NCBI GenBank assembly: GCA_023434365.1 | Contig: JAEYSV010000011.1 | Span: 1-64,000, forward strand | Direction: 5' to 3' | DNA length: 64,000 nucleotides | Origin: Bacillota bacterium | GTDB taxonomy: Bacteria > Bacillota > Clostridia > Lachnospirales > Lachnospiraceae | Shown: positions 26,001-34,430 of the stretch, one piece after another | Layout: each line of letters opens with the position of its first letter | Numbering within the stretch: the first letter of the stretch is position 1 | Program-made: the position numbers and the translations under genes | Notes under the pieces: generated by a model | Seen by the model: only the letters and a program-made list of their open reading frames with translations | Told to the model about the DNA's origin: nothing | Databases searched by the model: none

Positions 26001-27451
26001 TAACCTTTGATAACAGTATTCGTCTCATATTTTTCCCCTATAAGATTCTCTTTATTACTTCGACAAGTATCTTCCTCTGTTCTTGAAGCTTGCTGTTTTT
26101 TGATTAACTCATCCATCTCTCTTTGAATACTAGTAATCTGCGTCTCAATTAGTGTTAACGATTCCTCATAATGAAGTCGCAAATGATACCCAAGATTATT
26201 ACGCTCTGGGAGTAATTCTTTTTCATCGCTCTTCTTAAGTTCTAACTTGTTCTCTAAGGTAAGGACTTCCCTCTCCTCACGCGTATAGTCCCCATATAAC
26301 TTGGCACACTCTAGAATGTGAAGTTGCTTCACAATCTTTGTAATCGCCAATTGCAGCGCTTCCTCCTGGTCTTTGTACCCTTGCCTTTTCTGTGAGAGTC
26401 CATCCATTGCCTCAATAATCTGATACAGCTCATAAGAAGCTTTTTCGTACTGAACTCTCGTTAACTTCTCGCCTAACTGTTGCATCTGCTCATGGTAATC
26501 TTGTCGAAGTGCTTCAAGTTCTTCTAACTTATGATTAAGCGCCTGGCTTAAATACGCTATTTTTTCTTCTACCATTGTCTTATCTTGATCAAGTTGATGG
26601 TAAACAACGGCTTGTTCACGCAACACCTCCGCCTCAGCCTGAAAGGCTAGAATCGTATCTTTTCGCGCTAACTTACTTTCATTTTGTTTATACTGAATGA
26701 TATACTTTTTGGTCATCTCCCGAAAATGCTCAATACGATTCTGATCTTGATTCAATTTATCTTGCACCGTTGGTAAAAACCATTTTTCTATCAAGCCTGC
26801 TTCATTTTTCGAGTCTTTGAATAACTCGGATAACCCCGACTCCTTCACATTAACCTTCTTTATGATGGATGCCCATTCTTTTGCATAGATTTTATATTCC
26901 TTCAGATGGTCAAAATACTGTTTTTGCCCACTGGTTGTTGTTATATCATAAGAACGAAAACGAATTCCCCGTTCTTTTTTGACTTGCTCAAATAATTGCT
27001 TACACTGAGAAAACCCTCTGATCGTCTTTTTCTTTCCTTCTACGTCAATGATGGGAAATGATATTATATCATACGGATTACGAGTTTCATATTCATGGAC
27101 ATAAGAGATAATCTCTAACTCATCCATGCCCTCTTCTTTTCCATTCGGATTCTTTCTTACCATCATTCCAACTAAAACATAGCCAGCCCCACCATCTAAA
27201 CGCCATTCCACCATAATGTGTGTGGGACGATTCGTAGTAAAGTAATCCGCAAACTTACGGTCTGGCGTATCGCGGTATCGTTTATAAACAAAAGGAGCTG
27301 TAAGCATCTGTACGAATACCGATTTGCCTCCACCGTTTTGAAGAGCTAACAACGTATTATTCCCATCAAAGTAAAAGATCTCATCTTCCATACGCGTGGC
27401 GTCATAGTTATAATTTAAGTTCACCATACGAACCGAATTCATTTTACTCAT
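23048..27451 (-). CDS. jetC: Wadjet component JetC, SMC-like ATPase
   Basis: A 1467-residue SMC/MukB-like ATPase. The Walker A loop near residues 36-46 reads LQNGGGKSVFV. A very long Glu/Lys/Leu-rich coiled coil spans roughly residues 240-1220. The C-terminal head has the ABC signature SGGEGFLSAF and Walker B VLLMDNPF. In Wadjet systems JetC dimers extrude DNA loops and, with JetA and JetB, recognise small circular DNA that JetD then cleaves. The gene overlaps jetB by eight bases and is the last gene of the jetDABC operon. Assignment is firm from size, motifs and context. Confidence 0.92.
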   Translation of the reverse strand: MSKMNSVRMVNLNYNYDATRMEDEIFYFDGNNTLLALQNGGGKSVFVQMLTAPFVYKRYRDTPDRKFADYFTTNRPTHIMVEWRLDGGAGYVLVGMMVRKNPNGKEEGMDELEIISYVHEYETRNPYDIISFPIIDVEGKKKTIRGFSQCKQLFEQVKKERGIRFRSYDITTTSGQKQYFDHLKEYKIYAKEWASIIKKVNVKESGLSELFKDSKNEAGLIEKWFLPTVQDKLNQDQNRIEHFREMTKKYIIQYKQNESKLARKDTILAFQAEAEVLREQAVVYHQLDQDKTMVEEKIAYLSQALNHKLEELEALRQDYHEQMQQLGEKLTRVQYEKASYELYQIIEAMDGLSQKRQGYKDQEEALQLAITKIVKQLHILECAKLYGDYTREEREVLTLENKLELKKSDEKELLPERNNLGYHLRLHYEESLTLIETQITSIQREMDELIKKQQASRTEEDTCRSNKENLIGEKYETNTVIKGYNDKEEQFNQTYHQKLQRNILGYYEEETLSLLKHQEEKEKESIVRELAEAITKQQVVVLEVKKLDRELGENKEQVGKLQEQLRNQRKQVENYEARIRECKIVLQYVSMNEDNVFDKEAIIAAFDNKIKQLEEQKRLKQKRKEELEGEKERLTSGKLLELPKEVSEFFDAQNIGYLYGMDYLRQQNGLHQKQEELLEANPVLPYSIILSEQELIRLQKLTIPFYTSYPIPIIKREQLLRKQDSTSSVELFYSFNEHLLKEEALKQLIEDKMQELNAVIDNIETIDRELTLYRSKRGIIEYQAVSKEEYDNVCLELEQVEARKSEVEENLHEVTQNLDQLKKNDSELEQLIKIKEQESREKNNLLSDLDKLEIAYGKYKEAIVYRDLLAKKITHIEEQLRSLLELRETLSNKKEELKDKRRELELKRAQFNEKVIYYSQYKTGSKLSQEIVDIEARFIAITETMQGEIKDIEEHLKKARERFMLAEQRLHQASTKYALQDEEYTQESYDYYKEQELEHQQKENEDTKAQVLAQYNKIDKKYAIEESKYERLIKELEVKFNTSILVPKEELVAHNFELRRKEIEEAKEQLNSTITKGERLWQHYQSQLAVLAQYSELKTKNQFTFEEELTEFKKDDIFVLSDKEFTSFQGKIISRYTKIKTELTQREGELTKQIGELKHAPNYQDEFFSKPLQSLYQMVSLPSRLLEQLDINLESFRLQLKKLEVDIAFIGKEKMKLLELLLDYILEIHKNLGEIDRNSSITLRGKSLKMLQIQLQDVAEQGNILMMKLEDYMDELTNLALKRLHQNENIEELIGNRITTKELYDTIIGIHSIQIKLFKIEEQGERKITWSEVCRNSGGEGFLSAFVILTSLLSYMRREETDLFLRKEEGKVLLMDNPFAQTNAAHLLIPLMELAKKSNTQLICLSGLGGESIYNCFDNIYVMNLIASAINNIQYVKSEQVKGDVKVYEISSSRVQVEEATQMELMF

Positions 27452-28157
27452 CGCCCTTCACCCCCAATACTTGCATGACTCTGTGATAATTATTCTGGTT
27501 TAGCAGATTCCAATCCATAAAATGATCTAGCTTACTTGTTGTTTTAATCATTTCATCGGCTTCGATATATTCAATCAGTCCTTGCTTTTGTAAAAACATT
27601 AAAATAGTATAGAAAAACCCTTCCTTCGTCGTCTTCTGTCTCGATGAATTATCGGTACTTCGAAGAGATTCAAACGCTTCCTTCATACTAGTAAATGCTA
27701 GGCCAGACTCATTTTGATCCTCATTTGAAAGGGAAGCGCCTTCTTTCAGTCTCTCACTCAAACTATTAATTAACTCGCCCACTTTCATAAAATTACGTAT
27801 TTTACTGGAGCTGCCCCTACCATCGTAAAATTCCACTAATAGAGTTAAGATAACAAACTGTGACAAATAATAGTCTCGGTCCGTTGCATTACTTTTACAT
27901 AACATTTGTTTTAGTTGCGCCTTAGAAAATCCCAAGAAATCATTCTCCTCATTGGGAATTAAGTACACGACATTGCCATATCGTTCAATCATACAATCCG
28001 CTGCCTCCGCCTGCTGTTTCACAAGATGAAGTACTGCTTCATTTTCGGTATAGGCACGGTATAATTCACTCTGCTTTTCTTCTACTAATTCTTTATTTTT
28101 CAAAAGATAGTAAAAGATCTGCTGACTCCATCCAATGTCATTCATTTCATATGCCAT
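27444..28157 (-). CDS. jetB: Wadjet component JetB (DUF4194 family)
   Basis: A 237-residue protein in the position and size range of the DUF4194/MukE-like JetB subunit, which forms a winged-helix bridge between the SMC heads and the kleisin JetA. Recognisable stretches are YYLSQFVILTLLVEFYDG and FFYTILMFLQKQGLIEY. AAAGGAG precedes the start, and the gene overlaps both neighbours (11 and 8 bases), showing tight translational coupling within the defence operon. Confidence 0.88.
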   Translation of the reverse strand: MAYEMNDIGWSQQIFYYLLKNKELVEEKQSELYRAYTENEAVLHLVKQQAEAADCMIERYGNVVYLIPNEENDFLGFSKAQLKQMLCKSNATDRDYYLSQFVILTLLVEFYDGRGSSSKIRNFMKVGELINSLSERLKEGASLSNEDQNESGLAFTSMKEAFESLRSTDNSSRQKTTKEGFFYTILMFLQKQGLIEYIEADEMIKTTSKLDHFMDWNLLNQNNYHRVMQVLGVKGDE

Positions 28158-29787
28158 ATCGATGCTCCTTTCCCTCTTCTACTGCAAATGATACATCCGA
28201 GCAACGAACATTTTTTACAATGCCATGTTCATCCACAATATGTTCCCACACAACCGGTTCACTATCTTGAATACGACTAATTTCCAATCTCGTCATCTTC
28301 GATAATAACGCTTCACTGCCAATAACAGATAGCAAACAATGATGTAACTGAAACTCCTTCGGTTCTTCATAAAAATGGGCTTCTTGTTCTTTCTTTAGAG
28401 CTACCAAATCAAATACTCTGCTCTTTAGTAATTCCACCATGATTTCACGAAATATTTCTACAGACGGAGCAACTTTCTTAATCTCCTCTTCTGACATAGC
28501 CGATTGTATCTCCCTCAGGGTGGTTACCCCCTCTACTGCCATTCGATTGACCGCTAATAATAACGTCGTCAAGCTTGTCTCATAGAGAAGTAGCTTTCTC
28601 CTCAATGCCTCCTGCTTCTGACGTAAGAATTCTTCTTCATCAAACAGTTCTAGACTAAGCCCTTCCTCTTCTTCTCTTATCGCAGATACTTTTTGAAACT
28701 CCACGACTTTTGATAGCTGATAAGACTTTGTTATGTCATTACTAAAAAGCGGTCGCAAAAACACATCTAAGTCATTTAGTTTCGTGGCATCTTTTAACAC
28801 TTCATTGTATAGCTCGTTGCGTATTGAGAATCTTCGAATCAACGACATCGAAACGAGTGCTTCTAACTCTTTATCATACATCGACTTTAAGTCAAAGTGT
28901 GTGGAGAATATCTTTTGGTACTCATCAATCGCTCGAATCAGATATCCTTCAATAATACGCAAGTATTTCAGATTCTCTAACTTCTCCGGTTCTAATCGTT
29001 CCATCTGTATCTGCTGCTCTTCTAACTCTCGTAAGAGACCATTTACATAATTACGATACTCTAAAAACTTCTCCTTCGTCGAATCGATGATCGCCATATT
29101 TTCCTTCATCACACGTTCATATTCGTCCACCGAATAATTAAGGGCATTTTGACGGATTCGCCGCATCGCCTCCTCCATCCCCTGAAGCTGGATTCTCAAA
29201 CGGTTGAATACATTCTTGATTTCTTCGGCAGCTTTATCATAACTAGCCTTTTCTAACTGAAGCTTGAAGATCATTTCGTGAATCGTAAGCTGCATACTAC
29301 TTTCGACTTCTAATGTGCCAAGCATCAAATTATATCCTTCTTCAGTTAGATAATAGGAAGTACGCTTAACCTCTCCTCCAAGATAGATAATCTTATTGGC
29401 AACAAAGCTGATGTGCAAGGCTTCCACCGTTCCCTGGTCATAATCAAACCCATCAAAATACATTGCCCGTCCTTCATCACAAAGAATCACATTGACGATA
29501 AAATCCCCCAGTTCCACGTTTTGTTCGAATGTTAAGTCCCGTTTATAATACAGCATATTAATTCGGTCAAGAAACTCCCCGATATCATCTATCGTACAGC
29601 TTTCATCCTTTAGCGATTGCTCCATAATAAAAAGCAATACCGAAAATAGAATATTCGTTTGCTCATCCACGCTTTCAATCATAAAGTTCTTCCACTTCTG
29701 CTTTTGAATGGAATTCTTAAATAGTAAAGCATAGGCGCCTACATGCTTCATTCGTCGTTTGAATTGATTTAAAAAATCTAGTTCCAT
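28147..29787 (-). CDS. jetA: Wadjet component JetA (kleisin-like)
   Basis: The start is placed at the ATG at 29787 (MELDFLNQFKRRMKHVG) behind GAGAGGGG, giving 546 residues. Length, high helical content and the N-terminal LFKNSIQKQKWKNFM segment fit the DUF5716-type JetA of Wadjet type II systems. JetA is the kleisin-like subunit that links the JetC heads. It follows jetD by eleven bases and overlaps jetB. Confidence 0.85.
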   Translation of the reverse strand: MELDFLNQFKRRMKHVGAYALLFKNSIQKQKWKNFMIESVDEQTNILFSVLLFIMEQSLKDESCTIDDIGEFLDRINMLYYKRDLTFEQNVELGDFIVNVILCDEGRAMYFDGFDYDQGTVEALHISFVANKIIYLGGEVKRTSYYLTEEGYNLMLGTLEVESSMQLTIHEMIFKLQLEKASYDKAAEEIKNVFNRLRIQLQGMEEAMRRIRQNALNYSVDEYERVMKENMAIIDSTKEKFLEYRNYVNGLLRELEEQQIQMERLEPEKLENLKYLRIIEGYLIRAIDEYQKIFSTHFDLKSMYDKELEALVSMSLIRRFSIRNELYNEVLKDATKLNDLDVFLRPLFSNDITKSYQLSKVVEFQKVSAIREEEEGLSLELFDEEEFLRQKQEALRRKLLLYETSLTTLLLAVNRMAVEGVTTLREIQSAMSEEEIKKVAPSVEIFREIMVELLKSRVFDLVALKKEQEAHFYEEPKEFQLHHCLLSVIGSEALLSKMTRLEISRIQDSEPVVWEHIVDEHGIVKNVRCSDVSFAVEEGKEHRYGI

Positions 29788-29798
29788 AGTACCCCTCT

Positions 29799-30812
29799 CT
29801 ATAAGTCCTCCGTCTGTATAATTTCCTGTGGAATGTAGCAATCGCTTTGCAAAAGCTTCCTCATCTCATCCTTTATATCGTCAGCGAAAAATCCAAAGAA
29901 TTCACCACTTATGTTACGATTTTGCTTTTCCTTGGTAATAGGCAACACAATATTGGCTGCCTTTTCAAGCATCTTTTCATAAGCCCTGACAAATGGTTGA
30001 ATACACAGTTCCTTTGTCTCTTCTTTTTCTTTTCTTTGCCTTACCAATGTTTCATATATAATAATTCCCTCATAGTCTAAGTCGCCAAAGTATAAAATCT
30101 CATTCTTAAGATCACTTACATAAGCTTCCACACTCGTATGCAAATCGTTAAATGAGCGATATATCCCTTTGCCGCCCCCATAAATCACGGTACCTATTTC
30201 TTTTCCAAAGATGACAGGCTGACTTTTTAGAAGCTGGTTACGAAACGTGTAATAAGTATCTTTATTTTCGATAATAAGTATTGTCTGTGGTGTATGTTTT
30301 GAATATGAATAGTACGCTAGTGGTTCACAGGTCTCATAACAGTTAAGATCCTCTAGTGACAGTCCTAAATTATTAAGAACCCTTATACCACCCTCTTTTA
30401 ATAAGTATTTCTCCCGGTAAAAGATCTCAAAACTTCTCTCATTATAAGAAGCTAGGTTCTCAAATACGACGCTATGTTTTTGATAATATTGATTTAACCG
30501 TTGCACATATTCCCGGTCCTGCACATATTTACTTAAGTTCTTAAGGTAATAATCATTCGAAAGCCTTGCATCCAGATACAATACTTCCTCTCGATATTGT
30601 TCGTAGTTTTCTTCTTCCTTACGAACCCAGTACGCTTTATATAATGCTGGCCGTTTCCCATTTTCTCCGCGGGTAACGATTGGTTCTAACTGACCAATTG
30701 ATATCAACTGATTCACCACATCTACCAACTCCTGATAAGACTGCGGATGATATATCTTCTCTAGCTCTTCCAAGGTAAGCTTACTTTTCATACACTTTTC
30801 TATGCGATTCAT
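29799..30812 (-). CDS. jetD: Wadjet component JetD, topoisomerase VI-like nuclease
   Basis: I start at the ATG at 30812 (MNRIEKCMKSKL) because AAGGGG lies upstream; this gives 337 residues. An N-terminal winged-helix region is followed by a Toprim-like domain: ILIIENKDTYYTF supplies the conserved Glu and ILYFGDLDYEGIIIYETL the DxD metal-binding pair. JetD cleaves DNA trapped by JetABC. It is the first gene of the operon. A 10-bp inverted repeat (30817-30826 with 30863-30872) overlaps its ribosome binding site. Confidence 0.88.
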   Translation of the reverse strand: MNRIEKCMKSKLTLEELEKIYHPQSYQELVDVVNQLISIGQLEPIVTRGENGKRPALYKAYWVRKEEENYEQYREEVLYLDARLSNDYYLKNLSKYVQDREYVQRLNQYYQKHSVVFENLASYNERSFEIFYREKYLLKEGGIRVLNNLGLSLEDLNCYETCEPLAYYSYSKHTPQTILIIENKDTYYTFRNQLLKSQPVIFGKEIGTVIYGGGKGIYRSFNDLHTSVEAYVSDLKNEILYFGDLDYEGIIIYETLVRQRKEKEETKELCIQPFVRAYEKMLEKAANIVLPITKEKQNRNISGEFFGFFADDIKDEMRKLLQSDCYIPQEIIQTEDL

Positions 30813-30816
30813 GAAT

Positions 30817-30872
30817 AAAAACCCCTTTTCGCTAATTATTAACTTAATCATAGCAAATAAACAGGGGTTTTT
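30817..30872 (-). promoter_or_regulatory. Inverted repeat and extended -10 upstream of jetD
   Basis: AAAAACCCCT and AGGGGTTTTT (perfect 10-bp arms) flank a 36-base interval containing an extended -10 box (TGC TATGAT, 30847-30855). The downstream arm includes the jetD Shine-Dalgarno. The repeat could be an operator, or read-through RNA from the upstream operon could fold and hide the site. Confidence 0.45.
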
Positions 30873-30880
30873 CCAGTTGT

Positions 30881-30952
30881 TCAAATATAGATTTGATTAC
30901 TATTCTTTTCTTTCCCAAGAACCGCGGTTGCGTAAATTAGCTTAAACTTCAT
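30881..30952 (-). CDS. Possible 23-residue peptide
   Basis: An ATG nine bases after the permease stop has an excellent GGAGGGAAC site and opens a frame beginning MKFKLIYATAVLG and ending at TGA. It may be a small regulatory peptide or the stump of a lost second permease gene. No family is recognised. Confidence 0.35.
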   Translation of the reverse strand: MKFKLIYATAVLGKEKNSNQIYI

Positions 30953-30960
30953 GTTCCCTC

Positions 30961-31659
30961 CTATGAAAGCCCATTTTTTCGATAAGCATAGATGAACAAA
31001 CCTAGGATTGCGAAAATATTCACCCCAATAATCAGAAGGTTCTCCATATTCACATGCAGGTCCCCAAGTTCATTAATCAGCGTATTTACCTGCTGTGAGT
31101 ACACAATAACACTAAACTTTTTTACAGAATCGTTATAAGTCGACAACATAGGAAGAAAGGAAAACACCAAAATAATCGGTAATGTAATTGAAGTTGCCAT
31201 CATCTGATTCTTACTCCATGCTCCAATCGCAGCCCCCATCAAGATTGATATTACAATGCCAACTATCATAAACCCAAGAAAGAGTACCATCTGGGTACCC
31301 TGATAATTTCCGAGTATCGCAAAAACCATAGAGCCCATAAGGCAGATGCAAAATACATAACTGCCAACGCCAAATAAATACTGCATTGGTTTGACATTCG
31401 ACATCAGTAGAACACGGAGCGTATTCTTCTCCTTCTCTTCTGCAATGATAGCCGCCATGCTCGTTATAGGAGCCATGACGAGATACATGCTTGCAAACAT
31501 CGTAACAAAGTAATTCTCAGGAATCCCATTGCCTGTCACTGTATTGGTCATAATCACTGTCATAATAGGAAACAAAATAAACTGGATTAACACTGTTTTA
31601 TTCTTTACCGAATCTTTGACCTGCTTTTGAAAAATTGCTGCTATTTTATTCAGATTCAT
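30961..31659 (-). CDS. ABC-2 type transporter permease
   Basis: A 232-residue membrane protein with about six hydrophobic segments and the IIAEEKEKNTLRVLLMS motif typical of ABC-2 permeases that work with small ATP-binding subunits. It directly follows the ATPase gene (one-base gap). With the LytTR regulator and DUF3021 protein upstream it forms a four-gene operon of a type common in Firmicutes, usually exporting peptides, drugs or unknown compounds. Confidence 0.85.
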   Translation of the reverse strand: MNLNKIAAIFQKQVKDSVKNKTVLIQFILFPIMTVIMTNTVTGNGIPENYFVTMFASMYLVMAPITSMAAIIAEEKEKNTLRVLLMSNVKPMQYLFGVGSYVFCICLMGSMVFAILGNYQGTQMVLFLGFMIVGIVISILMGAAIGAWSKNQMMATSITLPIILVFSFLPMLSTYNDSVKKFSVIVYSQQVNTLINELGDLHVNMENLLIIGVNIFAILGLFIYAYRKNGLS

Positions 31660-32508
31660 CTAGCTAAAACTCCTTCCTGTCAACTCCATAAACACGGTCT
31701 CCAAGTTAGGTTCCGAGGAATGGATGGACTCAATCATTTCCTGTTCTAGGTAATCACCAATGATGCGAGCTGAGGTGCGGTCATTGACTAAGCTCACCAT
31801 TTGCCCACTTCGCAATAAGATCTCAATTCTATTTTGATGATTATATCTTCGGCATATCTCTTTTGGATTCCCATATTCCACGATATTTCCTTCATGAAGA
31901 AGCGCTACATGCTCGCATAATTTCATCGCTTCCTCCATATTATGTGTTGTCAGAAAAATGGTCGTGCCTTTTGCCTGTTGCTCCATAATCAAGTCATGGA
32001 TTGCTGAGGCAAAGACCGGATCTAGTCCACTTGTAGGTTCATCTAAAAACAACACCTTGGGATCATTGATTAGAGCCCTCGCCATGACAAGCCGTTGTTT
32101 CATACCTTTTGACAGCTTCATGACTGCTGTCTTTTTCTCCGCTGCTAAACCTACTTGATTTAGCCCAATCATGATCCTCTCCTTGGATACCCCGTGAATT
32201 TGCGCAAACACTAAAAGATTATCATAGCAGGATAAACGCTCATAGAGTCCCACATTATCAAGAACCAATCCCATAACTGAATAAGTGGACTGTTCTAATT
32301 TCCTCGTATCCTTGCCCAACAGATAAGCTGTGCCGTCCGTTTGCTTTAGTTGACCAGTTAAGATATTGATTAAGGTCGTTTTCCCAGCACCGGAGGGACC
32401 TAATAACCCGAAGACCTCTCCGCCTTTGATGTCTAGATTAATCTCTTTTAACACTTTCTTTTCCTGAAAAGAATGCGTGAGATTCTGAATCCGAATACAA
32501 TGTTCCAT
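31660..32508 (-). CDS. ABC transporter ATP-binding protein
   Basis: A 282-residue nucleotide-binding subunit: Walker A GPSGAGKTT near residue 38, signature LSKGMKQRL, Walker B VLFLDEPTSGLD and an H-loop in TTHNMEE. It energises the permease encoded next, at the cytoplasmic face of the membrane. It lies three bases downstream of the DUF3021 gene in the LytTR operon. Confidence 0.9.
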   Translation of the reverse strand: MEHCIRIQNLTHSFQEKKVLKEINLDIKGGEVFGLLGPSGAGKTTLINILTGQLKQTDGTAYLLGKDTRKLEQSTYSVMGLVLDNVGLYERLSCYDNLLVFAQIHGVSKERIMIGLNQVGLAAEKKTAVMKLSKGMKQRLVMARALINDPKVLFLDEPTSGLDPVFASAIHDLIMEQQAKGTTIFLTTHNMEEAMKLCEHVALLHEGNIVEYGNPKEICRRYNHQNRIEILLRSGQMVSLVNDRTSARIIGDYLEQEMIESIHSSEPNLETVFMELTGRSFS

Positions 32509-32511
32509 GTT

Positions 32512-32985
32512 TTATTCCTCCCCTTTCTTAAGCTTCATCAACGCTTCCTGCATATTCTTATTATCCATTCTTTCTTTTAGAAAGGTAATCAAAGTACTAA
32601 TCCCAAAACTAATTCCAAAACAAAGAAAGAACATTGCCCATGGTTGCCATTGATGTACTGGAAACCATTCAAACAGATAGATAAACCCTGCAATTAGCAA
32701 AATGATAGTAAAAAGCATCCACGCTGTGCGCATTGCAATCGAAGCATTTTTAATTAACCGGTCTGTAAAGTAAACAAAGCGGCTCACCGTAATCAGCATT
32801 GACAGGAGCAAAAATTGTAACATGGTGGCTATCGTAAGCCCCTTGCTCCCTAAAGCAAACATACTTGATACTTCTATCGCGCTCTCACCAAAAAAGTGAC
32901 ACATTACATTTAATATTGCAATCGTTATTCCGAAGATACAAAACACTTCTCCCAAATAATCAAATATCGTTCTTCGATTCTCCAT
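32512..32985 (-). CDS. DUF3021 family membrane protein
   Basis: This 157-residue protein has four hydrophobic segments and lies between a LytTR regulator and an ABC ATPase, the standard position of DUF3021 proteins. Family members are thought to modulate the LytTR partner, possibly as membrane-bound antagonists. It starts one base after the LytTR stop. Confidence 0.8.
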   Translation of the reverse strand: MENRRTIFDYLGEVFCIFGITIAILNVMCHFFGESAIEVSSMFALGSKGLTIATMLQFLLLSMLITVSRFVYFTDRLIKNASIAMRTAWMLFTIILLIAGFIYLFEWFPVHQWQPWAMFFLCFGISFGISTLITFLKERMDNKNMQEALMKLKKGEE

Positions 32986-33426
32986 CTATCTTACCCCCAA
33001 TCTCATTTTGAGTTCTTCTGCATATTGCCTAGAAACCATCAATTGTTCCCCATTTTCCATCGTAACCCGAATCTTCCGATCGAGATCCGCTTTGAGAGAC
33101 TTAATGCGCTTCAGATTCACAATACAGGACTTGCCGGCCCGAAAAAACTCCGACGTTACAAGTTGCTCTTCCAATTCATAGAGCTTTAAGCTCGACTCAT
33201 AGATATCCTCTGTAGTATAGAGGAACGTTTTCTTATCCACGGTTTCGATATACAGCAAAGTGCTAATATCAATAAAAAAGGTCTCACTTCCTTTTACCGC
33301 CGTGAGTTGTCTGTCTAATATTTTGAGTGTAGCAATGATTCTCTCTAATTCAGGTGTGATTCGATTACAGGTTATCGTTATCTGAGTTTCTGTTACTGAA
33401 TCCTCCGTTTGAATCGTTATTTTCAC
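32986..33426 (-). CDS. LytTR-type DNA-binding regulator
   Basis: The 146 residues comprise a C-terminal LytTR domain (FIDISTLLYIETVDKKTFLY, then FFRAGKSCIVNLKRI and VSRQYAEELK) with no receiver domain. Such regulators act with DUF3021 partners and bind short repeats upstream of their own operon. The promoter at 33451-33479 overlaps the inverted repeat GTCAGAATTGAC, a candidate operator. First gene of the four-gene ABC operon. Confidence 0.85.
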   Translation of the reverse strand: MKITIQTEDSVTETQITITCNRITPELERIIATLKILDRQLTAVKGSETFFIDISTLLYIETVDKKTFLYTTEDIYESSLKLYELEEQLVTSEFFRAGKSCIVNLKRIKSLKADLDRKIRVTMENGEQLMVSRQYAEELKMRLGVR

Positions 33427-33450
33427 AGGCCTGCCCCCTTTCGTAATATG

Positions 33451-33479
33451 ACTATAGCAAATAACGTCAATTCTGACAA
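33451..33479 (-). promoter_or_regulatory. Promoter of the LytTR-ABC operon
   Basis: Minus strand -35 TTGTCA (33474-33479), 17 bases, -10 TATAGT (33451-33456). GTCA-GAAT-TGAC overlaps the -35 region and could bind the LytTR protein. Confidence 0.65.
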
Positions 33480-33521
33480 TATATCCTATACTATGTTACC
33501 GTATATGAGGTCTAACCTTCC

Positions 33522-33574
33522 AAAGTAAAAGGACGTCTTGCATCTTAACAACAACGTTAGTGATGCAACACGCC
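33522..33574 (-). terminator. Rho-independent terminator
   Basis: On the minus strand a 13-bp imperfect stem (GGCGTGTTGCATC with GATGCAAGACGTCC) is followed by TTTTACTTT. It closes the gene at 33588-34403. Confidence 0.7.
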
Positions 33575-33587
33575 CTATGGCATACCG

Positions 33588-34403
33588 TTAAGGCAAATCT
33601 TCTGGGTTAATTTTAAGCAGGATAGGATATTTTAATTCTGTAGATTCGTTATCCTTATCGTCTACAGCTTCTACTTCAAAACTAGAGTTTAACTCAATCT
33701 CCGTTACCAAATATTCATTGTTAACTGAATCAAGTCCAAAAGTGATACGTAGTATCCCTTCATCAGTATAGTGAAAAGTATCAAATACTTCTTCTTGTGG
33801 ATAACTCTCAGACATTTTTTTAACATTAGCTAGAGATAGAGAAGTTATAGGGTCTATTTCTATCACTTCGTTAATATTGGAACCAACCGTGATATTAGAA
33901 AAATCATTTGTTGACAACCGCTTTGCTATGCGAATTGCACGCCCACAAATAATCCAACGATCCTCCTCATTTTTTGGATTAAACTCTGGAAATTCTTCAC
34001 TACTTGCATAGTAAAAGAAATAATATGTATAATAATCTCCAATCGTCTTATCATTCATACGAAATACGATGTACATAACATCATCATTCACTTTTCCTGT
34101 CAATTCTATTTTATGGTTTTCTTTTATTGGCCCTAAAGTAACATATACAGATGACATTTCCCAAATGTATCTACCATCAGTAGTACTGTCGGCTAGATTA
34201 ATAAAATCGGTTGTAACTGTAATCTTCTCATACACATTACTTTTTACATGATTTTCATAAGTCGCTCCTGGGGTTTGCGTAGTAGCTTTCTTCCTATTAG
34301 ATGAATCCGCGATATCTTTTTCACTTTGAGTAAATATGATGCTAAGAACAACTAGCAAAATAAATGCACAGATATATACTACCATAATTATCTTCTTTGA
34401 CAT
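33588..34403 (-). CDS. Hypothetical membrane-anchored protein
   Basis: A 271-residue protein with one N-terminal hydrophobic helix (IIMVVYICAFILLVVLSIIF) and an extracytoplasmic, Asp/Thr-rich remainder. No domain is recognised. GAGAGGGAG precedes the ATG. It follows the lipoprotein gene at 34431-35225 by 27 bases, so the two are probably co-transcribed. Confidence 0.65.
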   Translation of the reverse strand: MSKKIIMVVYICAFILLVVLSIIFTQSEKDIADSSNRKKATTQTPGATYENHVKSNVYEKITVTTDFINLADSTTDGRYIWEMSSVYVTLGPIKENHKIELTGKVNDDVMYIVFRMNDKTIGDYYTYYFFYYASSEEFPEFNPKNEEDRWIICGRAIRIAKRLSTNDFSNITVGSNINEVIEIDPITSLSLANVKKMSESYPQEEVFDTFHYTDEGILRITFGLDSVNNEYLVTEIELNSSFEVEAVDDKDNESTELKYPILLKINPEDLP

Positions 34404-34430
34404 ATAACTCTCCCTCTCTCAACAGTAATT

